This document shows, one piece after another, positions 32,401-44,379 of a stretch of DNA of 64,000 bases. The position numbers and the translations under genes were made by a program. Origin of the DNA: Agapanthus africanus (Eukaryota; Streptophyta; Magnoliopsida; Asparagales; Amaryllidaceae); the NCBI GenBank assembly GCA_030015575.1, contig JASDDO010000028.1:22795154-22859153 (forward strand). The letters run 5' to 3'. The notes under the pieces were generated by a model that saw only the letters and a list, made by a program, of their open reading frames with translations, had not been told where the DNA came from and did no database searches. The first letter of the stretch is position 1. The number at the start of each line of letters is the position of its first letter.

Positions 32401-33310
32401 TCAAGCGTAGTACTTTTTTAGGAATCGGCCGTTTATTGATCGGAAGGGTCTTTCACCATGCATATCCATGAGCAAGTAAGATCCACCTTGGTAGGCCTTA
32501 TCTATGATGTACGGGCTCTCATAGTTCGGCTCGAATTTCCTCCGTTTTGCATGATTGAGGACCATAGGTCTTTTGATGACTAGCATAAGTTCGCCTTGGC
32601 GGAATGTTCTCGGCCTGGTCAGTTTTTCGTATAACCATGTCATCCTTACCTTATAAGCTTCCAGATTTTGTTTCTCTATAAGGCGAGTTTCGTCGAGGGC
32701 GTCAAGCTTCTCTAGCCAGAGATGAGCGTTTTTGTCATCTGTCGGCTCATATTGAACCGATACTCGGAGGGAAGGGAGTTCTATTTCCAAAGGAACGACT
32801 TCTTCCGTGCCGAATACCAATGCGTATGGGGTCGCATTCGTGGTTGTTTCGAATGTCGTCCGGTACGCCCAGAGAGCTTCGTGCAGCCTTTCATGCCAGT
32901 CTTTTTTGCTTCTGGACACTGTTTTCTTTATAATCTTGGTTAAGGTTTTGTTGAAAACTTCAGCTAGACTATTAGCTCGGGGATTACAGACGGAAGAGTA
33001 TCTCCAGTCTATTTTATGTTGTTCTGTGAAAATGCTGATTTTATGGCTCCTGTAAGCTGGCCCGTTATCCGAGACTATCCGTCTAGGAGTGCCGAACTGG
33101 TATATAACACGTGTCTTGAAGAAATGGAGAATATTCTCCGTCTTCACTCCCTCAGTGGTACTGCTTCCGCCCACTTAGAAAAGTACTCGATCGTTGCCAG
33201 TATGAACCGGTGTCCTTTGGATGATGCTGGTTCAATGGGGCCAATTATGAAAAGTAATCCATCGTGAGTTTCTTGAGCGACTCTTTCTGATTCTTCTGGT
33301 CCTAGGCATC
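32401..33310 (-). mobile_element. Integrase region of B
   Basis: A 257-residue frame (32,401-33,174) covers the core from TRVIYQFGTPRRIVSDNGPAY through NPRANSLAEVFNKTL (second Asp and Glu of the triad) to the GPY/F-like module and the terminal NGRFLKKYYA. The upstream part with the first Asp and zinc-binding region is degraded. No chromodomain follows. It matches A closely. Confidence 0.87.
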
Positions 33311-33314
33311 TCAG

Positions 33315-34150
33315 TCACATATAGTCGAATGATCTCTTATATAGAGTATCATTGACAAAGGAGAAAAACAAAGCTCGTTTCATGAGCTGATGTCTTGACG
33401 ACACATCTTTGGGCGTTCGATGGGATTTGAAGTAGTCTATAAAGACTTCTCTCCAATTCCTAGCCTTTTCTTCGTTCTCTATTTGGAAGACTGCTTGTTT
33501 GGTCGCTTCATTTCCTTCAGACGACTCTATTAAATCCCCCGAAGATATTTCTGGTGGTGCGAGAACTCGGCAGCTTTGCACAAGGATCCTTACGTTATCG
33601 AGATTTTCGCAAGCCAGTTCCTTGGCATGCTTGGCTAATGCATCCGCTTTGCTGTTTTCCGCACGTGGTATCCTCTCCAAGATGTAAGAGGGGATTTGTG
33701 TCAGCAGGTGCTGCACTCTCCTGCCATATTTTGTCAACTCTGGTTTGCACGTCTGATAGTCGCTCTTTACTTGGCTAACGACCAGTTGGGAGTCTCCATA
33801 TATGAGGAGGTTTTCGATTCGCATAAAGACAGCGATCTCAAGACCCGCTATCAAAGCTTTATATTCAACCTCGTTGTTTGTTCTTGGCTCCGTTAAGGAA
33901 AGGGCGAAACGCATTATCCCTCCTTGCGGAGTCATGAAAATGAGACCCACCCCGGCTTTGGCTATAGGAGTATTATGCTTCCGCTTCTTCATGGAAGATG
34001 CTCCATCGAAGTAGAGTTCGCATTGGACATTATTTTCTTCCTTCTCCTCTTCAATTGTGTCGAACGTGTGTTCGTCTGGCAATTCGCAATTTAAGGAAGA
34101 ATCGTCTGGTATCGGATGCTCAGCGAGAAAGTCGACAATGGCCTGGCCTT
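33315..34150 (-). mobile_element. Second (archaeal-type) RNase H of B
   Basis: A 255-residue frame with CELYFDGASSMKKRKH, NNEVEYKALIAGLEIAV, LLIYGDSQLVVSQV and ENSKADALAKHAKELA, giving the D-E-D-D set as in A. It lies between the Ty3-type RNase H and integrase. Confidence 0.87.
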
Positions 34151-34159
34151 TGACTGCTT

Positions 34160-35340
34160 TGAGGGGTCAATACGTTATCGAGAATTCAATCAAGAGGAGG
34201 GCCCATTTGGCAAGCCTTCCTGTTAGTATAGCTCTTGACATCAAATATTTGAGAGGATCCACCCTTGATATGAGATGGACCTCATATGCCAAGGCGTAGT
34301 GTCTGAGCTTCGCTATCGCGAAGATCAGTGCTAGGAAATGCTTTTCGATGGGGGAGTTGTTATTTTCTGCCCCCAAGAGAACTCGACTCAAATAGTAGAG
34401 AGCCCTTTCCTTCCCTTGGTCATTCTCCTATGCCCATAACGCGTCTAGAGAATCTTCCAGGGATGTTGTGTACAGGATGAAGGGTTTTCCTTTAACCGGA
34501 GCAGTCAGTACCGGCGGGTTCTGCAGGTATTTCTTGATTTCGTCTAGTGCATTTTGGCATCTATGATCCCAGAAGAACAGGGTCCCCTACATCATTAGAT
34601 GACTGTAGAGACGGGATTTTCCGGACAGGTTGGCTATGAACCGCCGGATATATGCGAGCTTTCCTTGAAGAGACCGCAGTTGTTTGAGAGTTCTTGACGT
34701 GGGCACTCTATAATCTCCTTAATCTTCGAAGGGTCAATTTCGATACCCCGGTGACGTACGATGAATCCCAGGAATTTTCCTGAGGAGACTCCAAACACGC
34801 ATTTGAGAGGATTCATCTTCAGATTATATTTCCGAAGACGTTGGAACACCACGTCTAGATGTTCCCAATGTTTCTCATGAGATTTGATCTTCACCACAAG
34901 ATCGTTAATATAGAACAACAATCTCATGGATGAGGTCATCAAAGATCTTCGTTATATGGCCCTCTGGTAGGTAGCGCCAGCGTTCTTCAGACCGAAGAGC
35001 ATCACCTTGTAGCAAAATATACCCAATGGGGTCCGGAAGGCGTTATGCTTTTGGTCTTCATGATGCATTTTTATTTTATTATAGCCTGAAGATCCATTCA
35101 TGAAAAAGAAGACCTCATGAGTGGACATGTTATCGATCATCGGCTCAGTAACAGGTACTGAGAAGTTATCTTTTGGGCAAGCTTTGTTAAGGTCCCGAAA
35201 GTCCACGCAGATGCGCACTGTCCCATTTTTCTTTATCACTGGAAAAATGTTGGCAATCCAGTCAGGATACTGAACTTCGAATGAAGCCGGAGTCAGACCT
35301 CGGCATTGATATTCATCTCGAGTTCAAGCCGCATTCTTCT
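34160..35340 (-). mobile_element. RT and first RNase H region of B
   Basis: Readable parts are RICVDFRDLNKACPKDNF, FMNGSSGYNKIKMHHEDQ, FRTPLGIFCYKVMLFGLKNA, a YINDLVVK segment at the catalytic position, KFLGFIVRHRGIEIDPSKI, and the RNase H stretch NNSPIEKHFLALIFAIAKLRHYALAYEV. The order is as in A. Broken in several places. Confidence 0.85.
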
Positions 35341-36725
35341 TGGCGCCTGTTTGACTGGCTTGACGTCCGGCGATATAGCTAGTTTATGTACCGCTATTTC
35401 TGGATCTATTCCCGGCATCTCGGAATAGTTCAATTCAAAGCAGTCTTTTTATTGCATAAGTACATTTTTAAAGTAGCCACCTACTTTTTAGATAGCCGCT
35501 CACTGACGAACGTTGGCCTCGGATCGTTTACCGTTCCTAATTCAATTTTCCTTAGGGTCCGCCATGGTGTGTATCCCATATTCTTGCTCTTTTGGCACCG
35601 GTGGAAACTCTGAGATCATCCCGTCCTCATCATCATCTGCGAAGAATCTGGAGGGTTCATCCGTATTCTCATGGTTCCCCTCTTTTGAGGATGTTTTCAG
35701 GTGACAGGTATGAGTTCGTTTCCAAGATCTATGTTGATCTGGCCCTACTCTCACAATATAGGTTGGTTTTCGCTCATGCTTTCGCGATGGGGCCACCCTC
35801 CAACTTTCGGATAGAGCGAACCTGCCTTATTGATACTGTTCTTCGACCCAGTCTTTGAAGGTGAAGCAATCTTCAAGAGGATATCCTGTCGCTCGATGGT
35901 AGGAGCAACAATAATCCGGGTGATGGACCTCATTTATCTGTTCGGAGTAGTGAGGCTCTGGGAGCGTCATCATTTGATACTTTATGAAAAGGTTGAATAT
36001 TTTCCTGGTCTTGTCTTAGAGGAAGGAGTATTTTCGATTCATCTTCTTCATAAAAGATGGATTCTGGCTGACTTTTACTCGATCGCGTGGCCTCTTGGAT
36101 CCACTCTGCTCTTTTCGAACATCAGTCTCGTTCTCCACCATGTTTTTGCTCCTTTTTTGGGCTTTTCTCTTGTCGCGAGAACGTACATCTGGCTGAAGGT
36201 GAAGGGCATCGTAATTTTCTCTTTCCGCGGACTGCTGATTGAGACGCTGCGTCCCGGCCTTTTCGTAAACATCTATTTCGCGGTTGTGATCATCCCGAAT
36301 TTTTTGACCAGCTTCTCTTATTAGCTTGTCAACTTGCTCTTCGAACGATAGACTTTACATCCTTATAGCGGGATTTTGCTTCGTTTCAACGTCACAAAAA
36401 GCATTCCTTCCTCTACCGGAGCTATTTATGACGCGGTAGTCATGGAATCGCTCTCTTTTCTTGGACCAAACGTATCCAAGCCCAGTCATCTCTATCCTCC
36501 CGTCGAGCATCTTTTGCAGAGTCTCGAGAACATCCCAGATCTTATTGTAGAACTGTGCTTGTCGAGCGGTTTGTTCGAGGGGTATGCCTTGGCATTTTAA
36601 TAGCCTTTTCAATCCCTTCGTATAGTATCTGAGCAGAAGGATTGGTTGAAGTCTGTTAAGCGCAAGCTCGGCACCATACCAGACTTCTTTCTCCACTTTA
36701 GTCGCCGTAGTTTGATAGAAAAGGA
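35340..36725 (-). mobile_element. Protease-RT linker of B
   Basis: Links protease to RT and matches A at about 6,730-7,560, including the acidic stretch before RT (SEFPPVPKEQE here, SEFPPAPKELE in A). No further domain is recognised. Confidence 0.6.
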
Positions 36726-37604
36726 TCACCCTTTCACCTCTTCGCCTGGGGGGATGTAGAAAGCCTGCAGCTCTTGTACATTGTATGTATCAAGCGCATC
36801 AAGTTCTTTGTAATATCGTGGCGGAACCATGGTGATCTGAAAACTTTGATCGGCACCAGTAACGGTTTGTGCTGACTGACGAGTGGAGAACACGGTGTTG
36901 GCTTCGTCCTCAGAGTCACTGCGAAAAACCAAAATAGGAGTAGATGGTCCAGGTCTATTGTCTTGGGGTTGCCCCGAGTAGACTATTTTTTCGCCCTCCT
37001 CGGTATTGCTCCGAAAGATCGGGATAGTGGCGATGGGCTTCTGTTTAACCTCTGGCTCATAACATCTTTCCGTGTCTTTGAAGTCTGGCGGGAAGTACTT
37101 GGCGTCTTCATATTTTCGGACTTCGTTTATATAAAATGGATTTAGCTCCCCCGTAACGGTGTACTTGATGCCATCTTTCAAATACTTCATACACTGGTGT
37201 TGTGTAGAAGGGGTGACGTTATACTCGTGTAACCAAGGCCGGTCGAGCAGAGCGTTGTAGCAAGTCTTGACGTCGATGACATGAACTTTGATGTCAGTGA
37301 CGAGAAGCCCAAAGCGTAATGCCAATATTACGGACCCAAGCGTCCGTGATGACTGTGAGTCGAACCCGGAAATGGTAATTTTGTCCCGAGCCAAGTGTTG
37401 AACGTTCATGCAAATCTCCTTCAGCACCTTCACGTTGAGAAAGTTGACGGAGGACCCGTTGTCGACCAGGATCTTCCCTATCTTGATGCCATGGCAGTGC
37501 TCGGTGAAATATAGAAGACGGTTATGCTCGCACGTTCCGAGGAGGAGATCTTCATCGCCGAATGTGATGTCTGCTGTATGAACCTCTGCTAGCTCGTCTT
37601 TCAT
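36726..37604 (-). mobile_element. Aspartic protease region of B
   Basis: A 292-residue frame whose N-terminal part is a retroviral-type aspartic protease: KILVDNGSSVNFLNV at the active site, ITISGFDSQSSRTLGSVILAL and YNALLDRPWLHEYNVTPST. It would cut the polyprotein in particles. The active-site Asp-Asn-Gly form occurs in other plant Ty3/gypsy copies. The C-terminal third is a linker rich in charged residues. A lacks this block. Confidence 0.85.
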
Positions 37605-38818
37605 CTTTTCTTCTGCAAGGAAAGTATGGAACTGATCAGGCTCTTGTAATGTCTTTATCAGAGACTCTCACGCTTCTTTAGATAGGAGGAGAGAATCCAG
37701 TATGCTCAGTTGTGAGAGTATCTTTCTCAAATGTGCCAAGACATTGTAGTCCACCTTGTTTTTCTTAAGCGAGTCCTTGGCTGCGAGCTCTTTGACGACT
37801 CTATCATCGAAGGCAATTTCCTCAGGGACTTTTTCCTTCCTATTATCCCTTTTGCTCAAACCTTTGTTTGTAGACCCGAGATTCTTTTCCGGCTGCATTT
37901 GGCTATGCAGCTGAATGTTCTCGCAGTTCTTTTCATCTTCTTCTTTTCCAGAAGTGGATTCCTTGAAGAGGACCGAAGGTTATTTCCTCCTCAGAATCTC
38001 TCCCGAATGTGAGAACTTGAGATTTTCCTTCTGTCAAATTCGTGTCAACCATATGACAGTTGCCAGCCGTTCCTTCACGCTCATCTGTCGCGCTTCTTTG
38101 CTGTCGACGAGTTTCGCTCTTCATCTGCTTGAAGTGTCGCTGGGCAACGTATCCTTGCCACCACTTCTAGAAGGAATTGCACTCTTCGATGGGGTGAGTG
38201 ACCCTCCGATGATATAGACAGTAGTTCGGATGTGAAACCTCTCTATTGAGGCATGTGGACTCAGGAATATTTCCCTCAAGAGGTGGCAACTTTACTCCCA
38301 TTGACAGGGCTTTGGTGTACTGCTTTTCTGTCTTAGTCCCACTTTTTTTGCCGCAGGTGTGCATCGGTCTGGTTGGAGTACTTTACGACTTCTCCTTGCC
38401 TCGTCTTCTTCATCCAGACGCCGACGCTTGGCCTTTTCGTATATGGCCGTTTCACGTTCTCGGTCTGCTTGCTTTTTTGAAGGGTTTCATTTAGCAGCCT
38501 TTCAATTGGGTCTTCTAACAGTTCCGAGAATTTTGGCGCTGGTCATGCCCCCAGTTTCTCCATGTTTTTTTTCTAACGCGGAGGGAGCTTCTTCGCCATT
38601 TGACGAAAAATGAGAAACCATATGGCAACTTGCTATATAGTCTTGGGTTCCTCCTGATGAGTCATGTTCCTCATCATCGTCACTATCTTCGTTTTTATGG
38701 ACGCTGAGTTATATACCTTCCTGGCCCCATCGAGAAATAGAACTAACTAATCCTAAGGCAAAGGGTCGAGAAACTAGTTGAGAAACTCTTCGAAAGTGAC
38801 TGGTGTCCATACCTTCTG
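37605..38818 (-). mobile_element. gag C-terminal region of B
   Basis: Matches A at about 5,990-6,720. Readable are a CLYHRRVTHPIEEC zinc-knuckle-like stretch, LSMGVKLPPLEGNIPE and a lysine-rich KGLSKRDNRKEKVPEE segment. It is separated from the rest of gag by insertion of C at 38,818/49,300. Confidence 0.75.
38814..38818. repeat. Target site duplication TTCTG of C, left copy
   Basis: TTCTG directly before the TG of the C 3' LTR. The same five bases follow the C 5' LTR at 49,300-49,304. This fixes both ends of C and shows that it transposed into B. Confidence 0.93.
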
Positions 38819-41036
38819 TGTAGGGTTACTAGGCACACTAACAAGGCTCTACAAGACATCGACCATACCAAAATTAAATTTTTATGTGACGAATAACACT
38901 AAGCAAGATCGTATACTAGAGTTTAGGCGAAAAAATTAGCAAGTAAACAACTTTACTCTAAGGGGAATACGCAATACAACCTTTGTAGATCGGTCCTTTA
39001 CTTCTAAAGCTCCTTGATGAAGTCCCTTCGCTGCGATCAAGGTTCTCCCGGACTCTTGCATGGCTTCACGAGGTGAAAGGTGCGACCTTTGGTTGAAGTC
39101 CCCGAGGCCGAAGATGATCTACGTCGAGGGAATTCCGACTCAAGCTTCTACTTCACTAACTTGAGAATTAGTGAAACAAACACCCTATACTAAAGTGCTA
39201 ATCTAGTAGAGGATGGAGAAATAGGAAGTGGGTTCTCTTTAGAATTTTATTTCTCACACTCTTTCTCACTTTGGATCAAACCCTAGCAAGCTTTTTCTTT
39301 CTTTGCAAAATGAAGAAGAAAAGAATGAGATGAGGATAATGATCAAGTGTGAAGAGTAATCATGGTGAGTGAGTATCATATACTAACCCTTGTAGAGACT
39401 TAACCCTAGGCTGATGGTTATGGTTGGGTTAATAAAAATCCATAGTAAAAACAAAATCAAGTTGGATTAGTCAATGCATCCACAAGCTTCCACAAGCTTC
39501 ATGTATTTACAAATCCTCCACTTGATTTTGCAATTACTTTAAATATTAAAAACCCAAAATAAACATTAGCATAGTGTATGTCTCATACACCCATGGATTG
39601 TGTATCATCAACCATGATACAATATGATAACACATTTTAAACATATATCATATATATGTTAAAGTAGTGTACAAGTGAGAAAAACCCTAAAGTGAACAAG
39701 TGTTAGTAAATGTAAACTAGTATATCTAATATACAATTATACACTTACTTATTAAATCAACACTTGACTTAATAATCTGGTCATATCTCATATAACCGGC
39801 TAACATCCATGGTATCAACTTATCGAATCAACACTTGATTCGATAACCCGGCCATATCATATATAACCGACCGATACAAATAGTCACGAGAATAGAATAC
39901 GATATCACATACACGCATTTATTCTCGGTCTCGCACATATCACATATGTGCTCCTATTTCGTTTTGCCTGAGCCAGTAAAACCTCTGTGTAGGACTCTAA
40001 AGACTCGTCAATACGCCGGCAGTAGGTGATGATCACATCACGCACCCACAAGCCATCAGCGGTACTAGCTGGACGTAACGGCTACCCGGGTATTGAGCGA
40101 TCAGAAGATCAGCAAGCAAGCCCGCTCCAACTCCTGTAAAAGCCAGCCGGCAACACTTCCCGTACAGTCCGGTCTCCTCGTCTGATATGTCGCATATCAA
40201 GTCTAGGGGTGGTAAACGTCAGACCCCAATAACCGATAAGTCGTGCCGATGTGAGGCTCATAACGGGTCGAGAAACTACTGGTAACACTTACCAGTAAAT
40301 CTCTAATCAGCCCTGGCCAGGGACTTCCCTGTTACGGCCAATCGAGCACAGCGCAACATCAACCCCCAATACCGGGAGAGACGAAACCCCTCCTATCGCT
40401 CATTGCCTCCATATGACTCGGGACTGTATCCAAAAACCACCGTTTTGTACGCCCTCATGGACGTGGTAAGGTGGAAATCAAAGCACAGTGGGAATCACAC
40501 AAGACTCTATGACGATCTCGGGTCTACAGACTAACCTGCACAAGTGTCACCAGAGAACTGCCATCTGACGTAAGGTATAATACCATCTGGGAGTTCTCAG
40601 CGAGTCCGTCCAGTGTACCCAGTCTCCACTGAGCACCCGTATACCATCTCTGATGTCAAACACCAATGGATATGGGATCATCCATCGCCCATCTCATGGG
40701 TCGAGAAGCGTATACGCTAGTCTACACTGGTATATCGATACCCCGTCTCGATACACCCACGACTAGGGACCTTGAAGGATGTACTTATAGACTACTATGT
40801 CCCCACTAGTATGATCCGCATCATAGTCAAGGTAGTCAAGTACACATCCTAAGGGCTTTACCAACATGCAACTATAAGACAGTATAAAGAGACAAGTATA
40901 CATGTTAAAGTATAGAGCAACCAGATAGCATACTATCATGTCGAGCAAGAAAGCCCTCTCTATATATGGATAAGCATCCAATATAATATACATCATTTGT
41001 ACAATACTGGCCTCTATGGCATACATACAACTAACA
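38819..41036 (-). repeat. C 3' LTR
   Basis: Plus-strand ends TGTAGGGTTACTAGG and ATACAACTAACA. It matches 47,076-49,299 with about 3% differences. It contains two copies of TCAACACTTGA (39,757-39,767 and 39,828-39,838), each followed by a GATAA/AATAA and CCGG-like stretch. Confidence 0.95.
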
Positions 41037-41051
41037 ATCTCCCACTTGCAC
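41037..41051 (-). other. Polypurine tract of C
   Basis: Reads GTGCAAGTGGGAGAT on the minus strand, immediately before the 3' LTR start TGTTAGTTG. Standard form for copia elements. Confidence 0.9.
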
Positions 41052-41233
41052 TAGGGCCAGCTGCTGTAGTATCGCATACCGAGCATCCCGAAGAGTCTCT
41101 CAAACTGTATCTGGGGAATGGCCTTCGTGAGTGGATCCGCTGTGTTGTTCTTCGAGTCAACCCTCCTGACCTCGATCTCCCGGCGATCAACTATCTCCCG
41201 GATCAGGTGATACTGCCTCAGAATATGCCTGGA

Positions 41234-41760
41234 TCACTGATGGGACCTGGGTTCCTTGGCCAAAGGCACCGCTCCATTGTTATCGCAATACAAAGGTATT
41301 GGATGCTCAATGGATGGAACCACACCAAGTTCAGTAATGAACTTCTTGATCCAGACAGTCTCTTTGGCAGCATTGTTGGCAGCGATGTATTCAGCCTCCA
41401 TCGTCGAGTCTGCCACGGTTTCCTGCTTGGAACTCTTCCAGCTAACCGCCCCTCTGTAAAGGGTAAAGACAAATCCCGACTGCGACTTAGAGTCGTCCTT
41501 ATCACTCTGGAAGCTCGAATCGGTAAAGGACTCCACTTGGAGTTCTCCGTTACCATACACCAAGAGCATCTTTTTAATCCTTCGTAAGTACTTGAGAATG
41601 CTCTTCACAGCTGTCCAGTGACTCTCTCCAGGATCAGCTTGATACCTACTCACTACACTTAGTGAGTATGCTACATCGGGTCTGGTACATAACATCGCGT
41701 ACATGATAGAGCCTACAGCCGAAGCATAGGGTATCCCTTGCATGGAGCTCTCTCCAAATC
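41234..41760 (-). mobile_element. RNase H domain of C
   Basis: A 169-residue frame with YASAVGSIMYAMLCTRPD, KYLRRIKKMLLVYG, SFTDSSFQSDKDDSKSQSG, GAVSWKSSKQETVADSTMEAEYIAA and LYCDNNGAVPLAKEPRSHQ. The Asp, Glu and Asp residues of the active site are present. It is the last domain of copia pol, and its end lies just before the polypurine tract. Confidence 0.9.
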
Positions 41761-42580
41761 AGTCTTGGGAGACATCTCTTTGGAGAGAGTGAGCCCTGAG
41801 ATCGTGGGTAAAAACCCACGTTTGGACTCTTCCATACTAAACCTTTTTAGTATGGTGTCAATATACCTGGATTGGGACAACCCCAATATCCGTTTAGATC
41901 TATCTCTATAGATCCTAATTCCCAATATGCAGGAGGCATCACCAAGATCTTTCATTGAGAATCTTTGTGGTAAGAAGAGCTTCACCGATTGCAGCATAGG
42001 AATGTCATTTCCTATCAAAAGTATGTCGTCCACGTACAATACGAGGAAGACAACCTTACTCTCTGCCACCTTCTTGAAGATACAAGGTTCATCTACGTTT
42101 TTGACGAAATCAAACTCTTTGATAACGACGTCAAAGCAGATGTTCCAACTCCGCGATGCTTGCTTTAATCCATAAATGGATTTAAGCAGCTTGCATACCT
42201 TCCCGCTGCTCCCACTATCTACGAAGCCCTATGGCTGAGTCATGTACACGCACTCTTCTAAATCACCGTTTAGGAAGGCGGTCTTAACATCCATTTGCCA
42301 GATTTCGTAGTCATGATATACAGCGATGGCAAGCATGATCCGGATGGATTTAAGCATAGCCACTGGAGAAAAGGTTTCGTCATAGTCCACACCTGGTTTT
42401 TGACGAAAACCCTTTGCAACAAGTTTAGTTTTGAAAGTCTCCACTTTCCCATCTACACCAAGTTTTTTTTTGAAGATCCACTTGCTCCCAATGGGTTTTA
42501 CCCCTTCAGGAGCAACTTCCAAAGTCCATACTTTATTGGTGTACATGGATTCTATCTCGGACCGCATTGCATCCAGCCAT
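41713..42580 (-). mobile_element. Reverse transcriptase region of C
   Basis: The N-terminal part lies in the long integrase frame (IGSKWIFKKKLGVDGKV, FSPVAMLKSIRIMLAIAV, MDVKTAFLNGDLEECVYMTQP), and the C-terminal part has VLYVDDILLIGND (YVDD catalytic site) and FSMKDLGDASCILGIRIYRD. These are diagnostic copia RT motifs. Slightly broken. Confidence 0.92.
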
Positions 42581-43690
42581 TTCACTGAGTCCCCACTCGT
42601 GATGGCCTGCTCGAAGCTAGTTGGGTCATCATCAACCATGATGCAATCCTCACTTCCACCATCCATGAGAAAACCGTAGTATCTCTCAGGTGGGTGAGGA
42701 ACCCTACTAGATCTGCGGAGTGGCTGAGGTCCGTTGGGAACTACCGAATCCTCTGGTTCCACTAAATCTTCAGTTGCAGTTTGTGTATCTGGAACCTCTT
42801 CCAGCTCTACCACTTTGCCACTAATTTCTTTTGCAAGAAATTCCTTTTCCAAAAAGGTGGCATATTGAGAAACAAACACTTTTTGTCCTTCAGCGTGGTA
42901 GAAAAAATATCTTTGGGAATTCTTAGGATATCCCACAAACTTGCAAAGAACTGACCGTGCCTCGAGTTTGTCTGGATTTTGCCTTTTGACATAGGCCGGA
43001 CAACCCCATATCTTAACTCGTTTAAAATATGGTCTCTTCCCACTCCATATCTCATATGGTGTGGTAGGTACAGATTTAGACGGAAATTGATTCAATAGGT
43101 ATGCTGCTGTCCCAAGCGCATAACCCCAGAAGGAAATAGGTAACTCAGCTGTGCTCATCATAGAGCGCACCATATCTAATAGGGTGCGGTTCCTTCGTTC
43201 AGATACATCGTTGTGCTGTGGTGTATATGGAGGAGTCAGTTGAGAGAGAATCCCATTCTCTTTTAGGAAGTCCAGGAATTCATTGCTCAAGTATTCACCT
43301 CGTCGATCAGATCGTAGGATTTTAATACTTTTTTCGGTTTGGTTCTCGACTTCTTGTTTATATTCTCTAAATTTCTCAAAAGCTTCTGATTTGTGTTTCA
43401 TCAAGAACACATATCCGAATCTAGAGAGATCGTCAGTGAATGTAATGAAGTACGAAGAACCATCCCTGGCATGTGTAGACATGGGACCGCATACATCACT
43501 TTGTATCAGTCCCAAGAGTTCGGTAACTCTTTCTCCGTGTCCCGTAAATGGAGTTTTGGTCATCTTTCCTTTGAGACATGACTGGCAAGTGTCATAAGAT
43601 GAAAATTCAAACGGATTCAAATATCCATCTTTATGCAACTTAGCGAGTCGTGTCGCATTGATGTGACCCAGTCTACAATGCTATAAGAAG
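42560..43690 (-). mobile_element. Integrase region of C
   Basis: Part of a 469-residue frame. Zinc-binding side: CQSCLKGKMTKTPFTGHG. Core: SYFITFTDDLSRFGYVFLM, ILRSDRRGEYLSNEFLDFL and VSERRNRTLLDMVRSMM carry the D, D and E residues. C-terminal side: KRVKIWGCPAYVKRQNPDKLE and RYYGFLMDGG. Integrase preceding RT defines Ty1/copia. Confidence 0.93.
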
Positions 43691-44355
43691 GATTCGTTCA
43701 GTTCTGAACTCTTCCTCTTGTGTGTGTTTGTTATGCTCAGAACTGTTGATTGATTTAGAACATAAATGCCATTGCACATCGTGCCTGATCCGACCAACTT
43801 TTGGTTTAGGAAAATGTTCATAACATTATCCTCTAATACAAAATTATATCTCTCTTTACTCAACAAAGAAACCGATATAATGTTGCATATCAGGTTCGGC
43901 AAGTAATAGCAATCGTTCAGAATCAATGTATTACCAGTTGGCTATACAAGGTGATATTCCCCGACGGTTTTAGCTGCAACAATTGCACCATTTCTAACCC
44001 TTATGTCTTTATCACCTTCTCCAAGTTCTCTACCTTTCCTAAGCCCATGTAACTTATTACATATATGGGATCCTGACCCGGTATCTAATACCCAGAACGT
44101 AGAGGAAATGGAGAAACAGTTCTCTGTAACGAACACACCCGAAGAAAATGTATCAACATGTACTTTCTTCATTCGGGTGGCATGAGAATCCTGGTATTCC
44201 CCTATATCCTGTTCAGTCTTATAACTCTTATAAGAAAGAACGGAACCAACGTTCCCCAGCACAGTATAATATGCGGGTTCGGTCAATACATCCATATTAT
44301 TATCTTTATTAAGGCATGATATGGTCGCTACCTGGAGAGAGAGAGAAGAAAACAC
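43681..44355 (-). mobile_element. Protease and pre-integrase region of C
   Basis: STFWVLDTGSGSHICNKL is the copia aspartic protease active site (Asp-Thr-Gly). The following ILNDCYYLPNLICNIISVSLL is the conserved segment after it, and NGIYVLNQS belongs to the pre-integrase part. Broken. Confidence 0.88.
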
Positions 44356-44379
44356 TTTAGCGTATGCTCTTGCAAGATC

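Noticed and set aside
40997-41587. 196-residue plus-strand frame
   Set aside because: It is antisense to the C RNase H domain and 3' LTR edge; the minus-strand reading has clear copia motifs.
43283-43597. Plus-strand frame of 104 residues
   Set aside because: Complement of the C integrase core, whose minus-strand reading carries the catalytic motifs.
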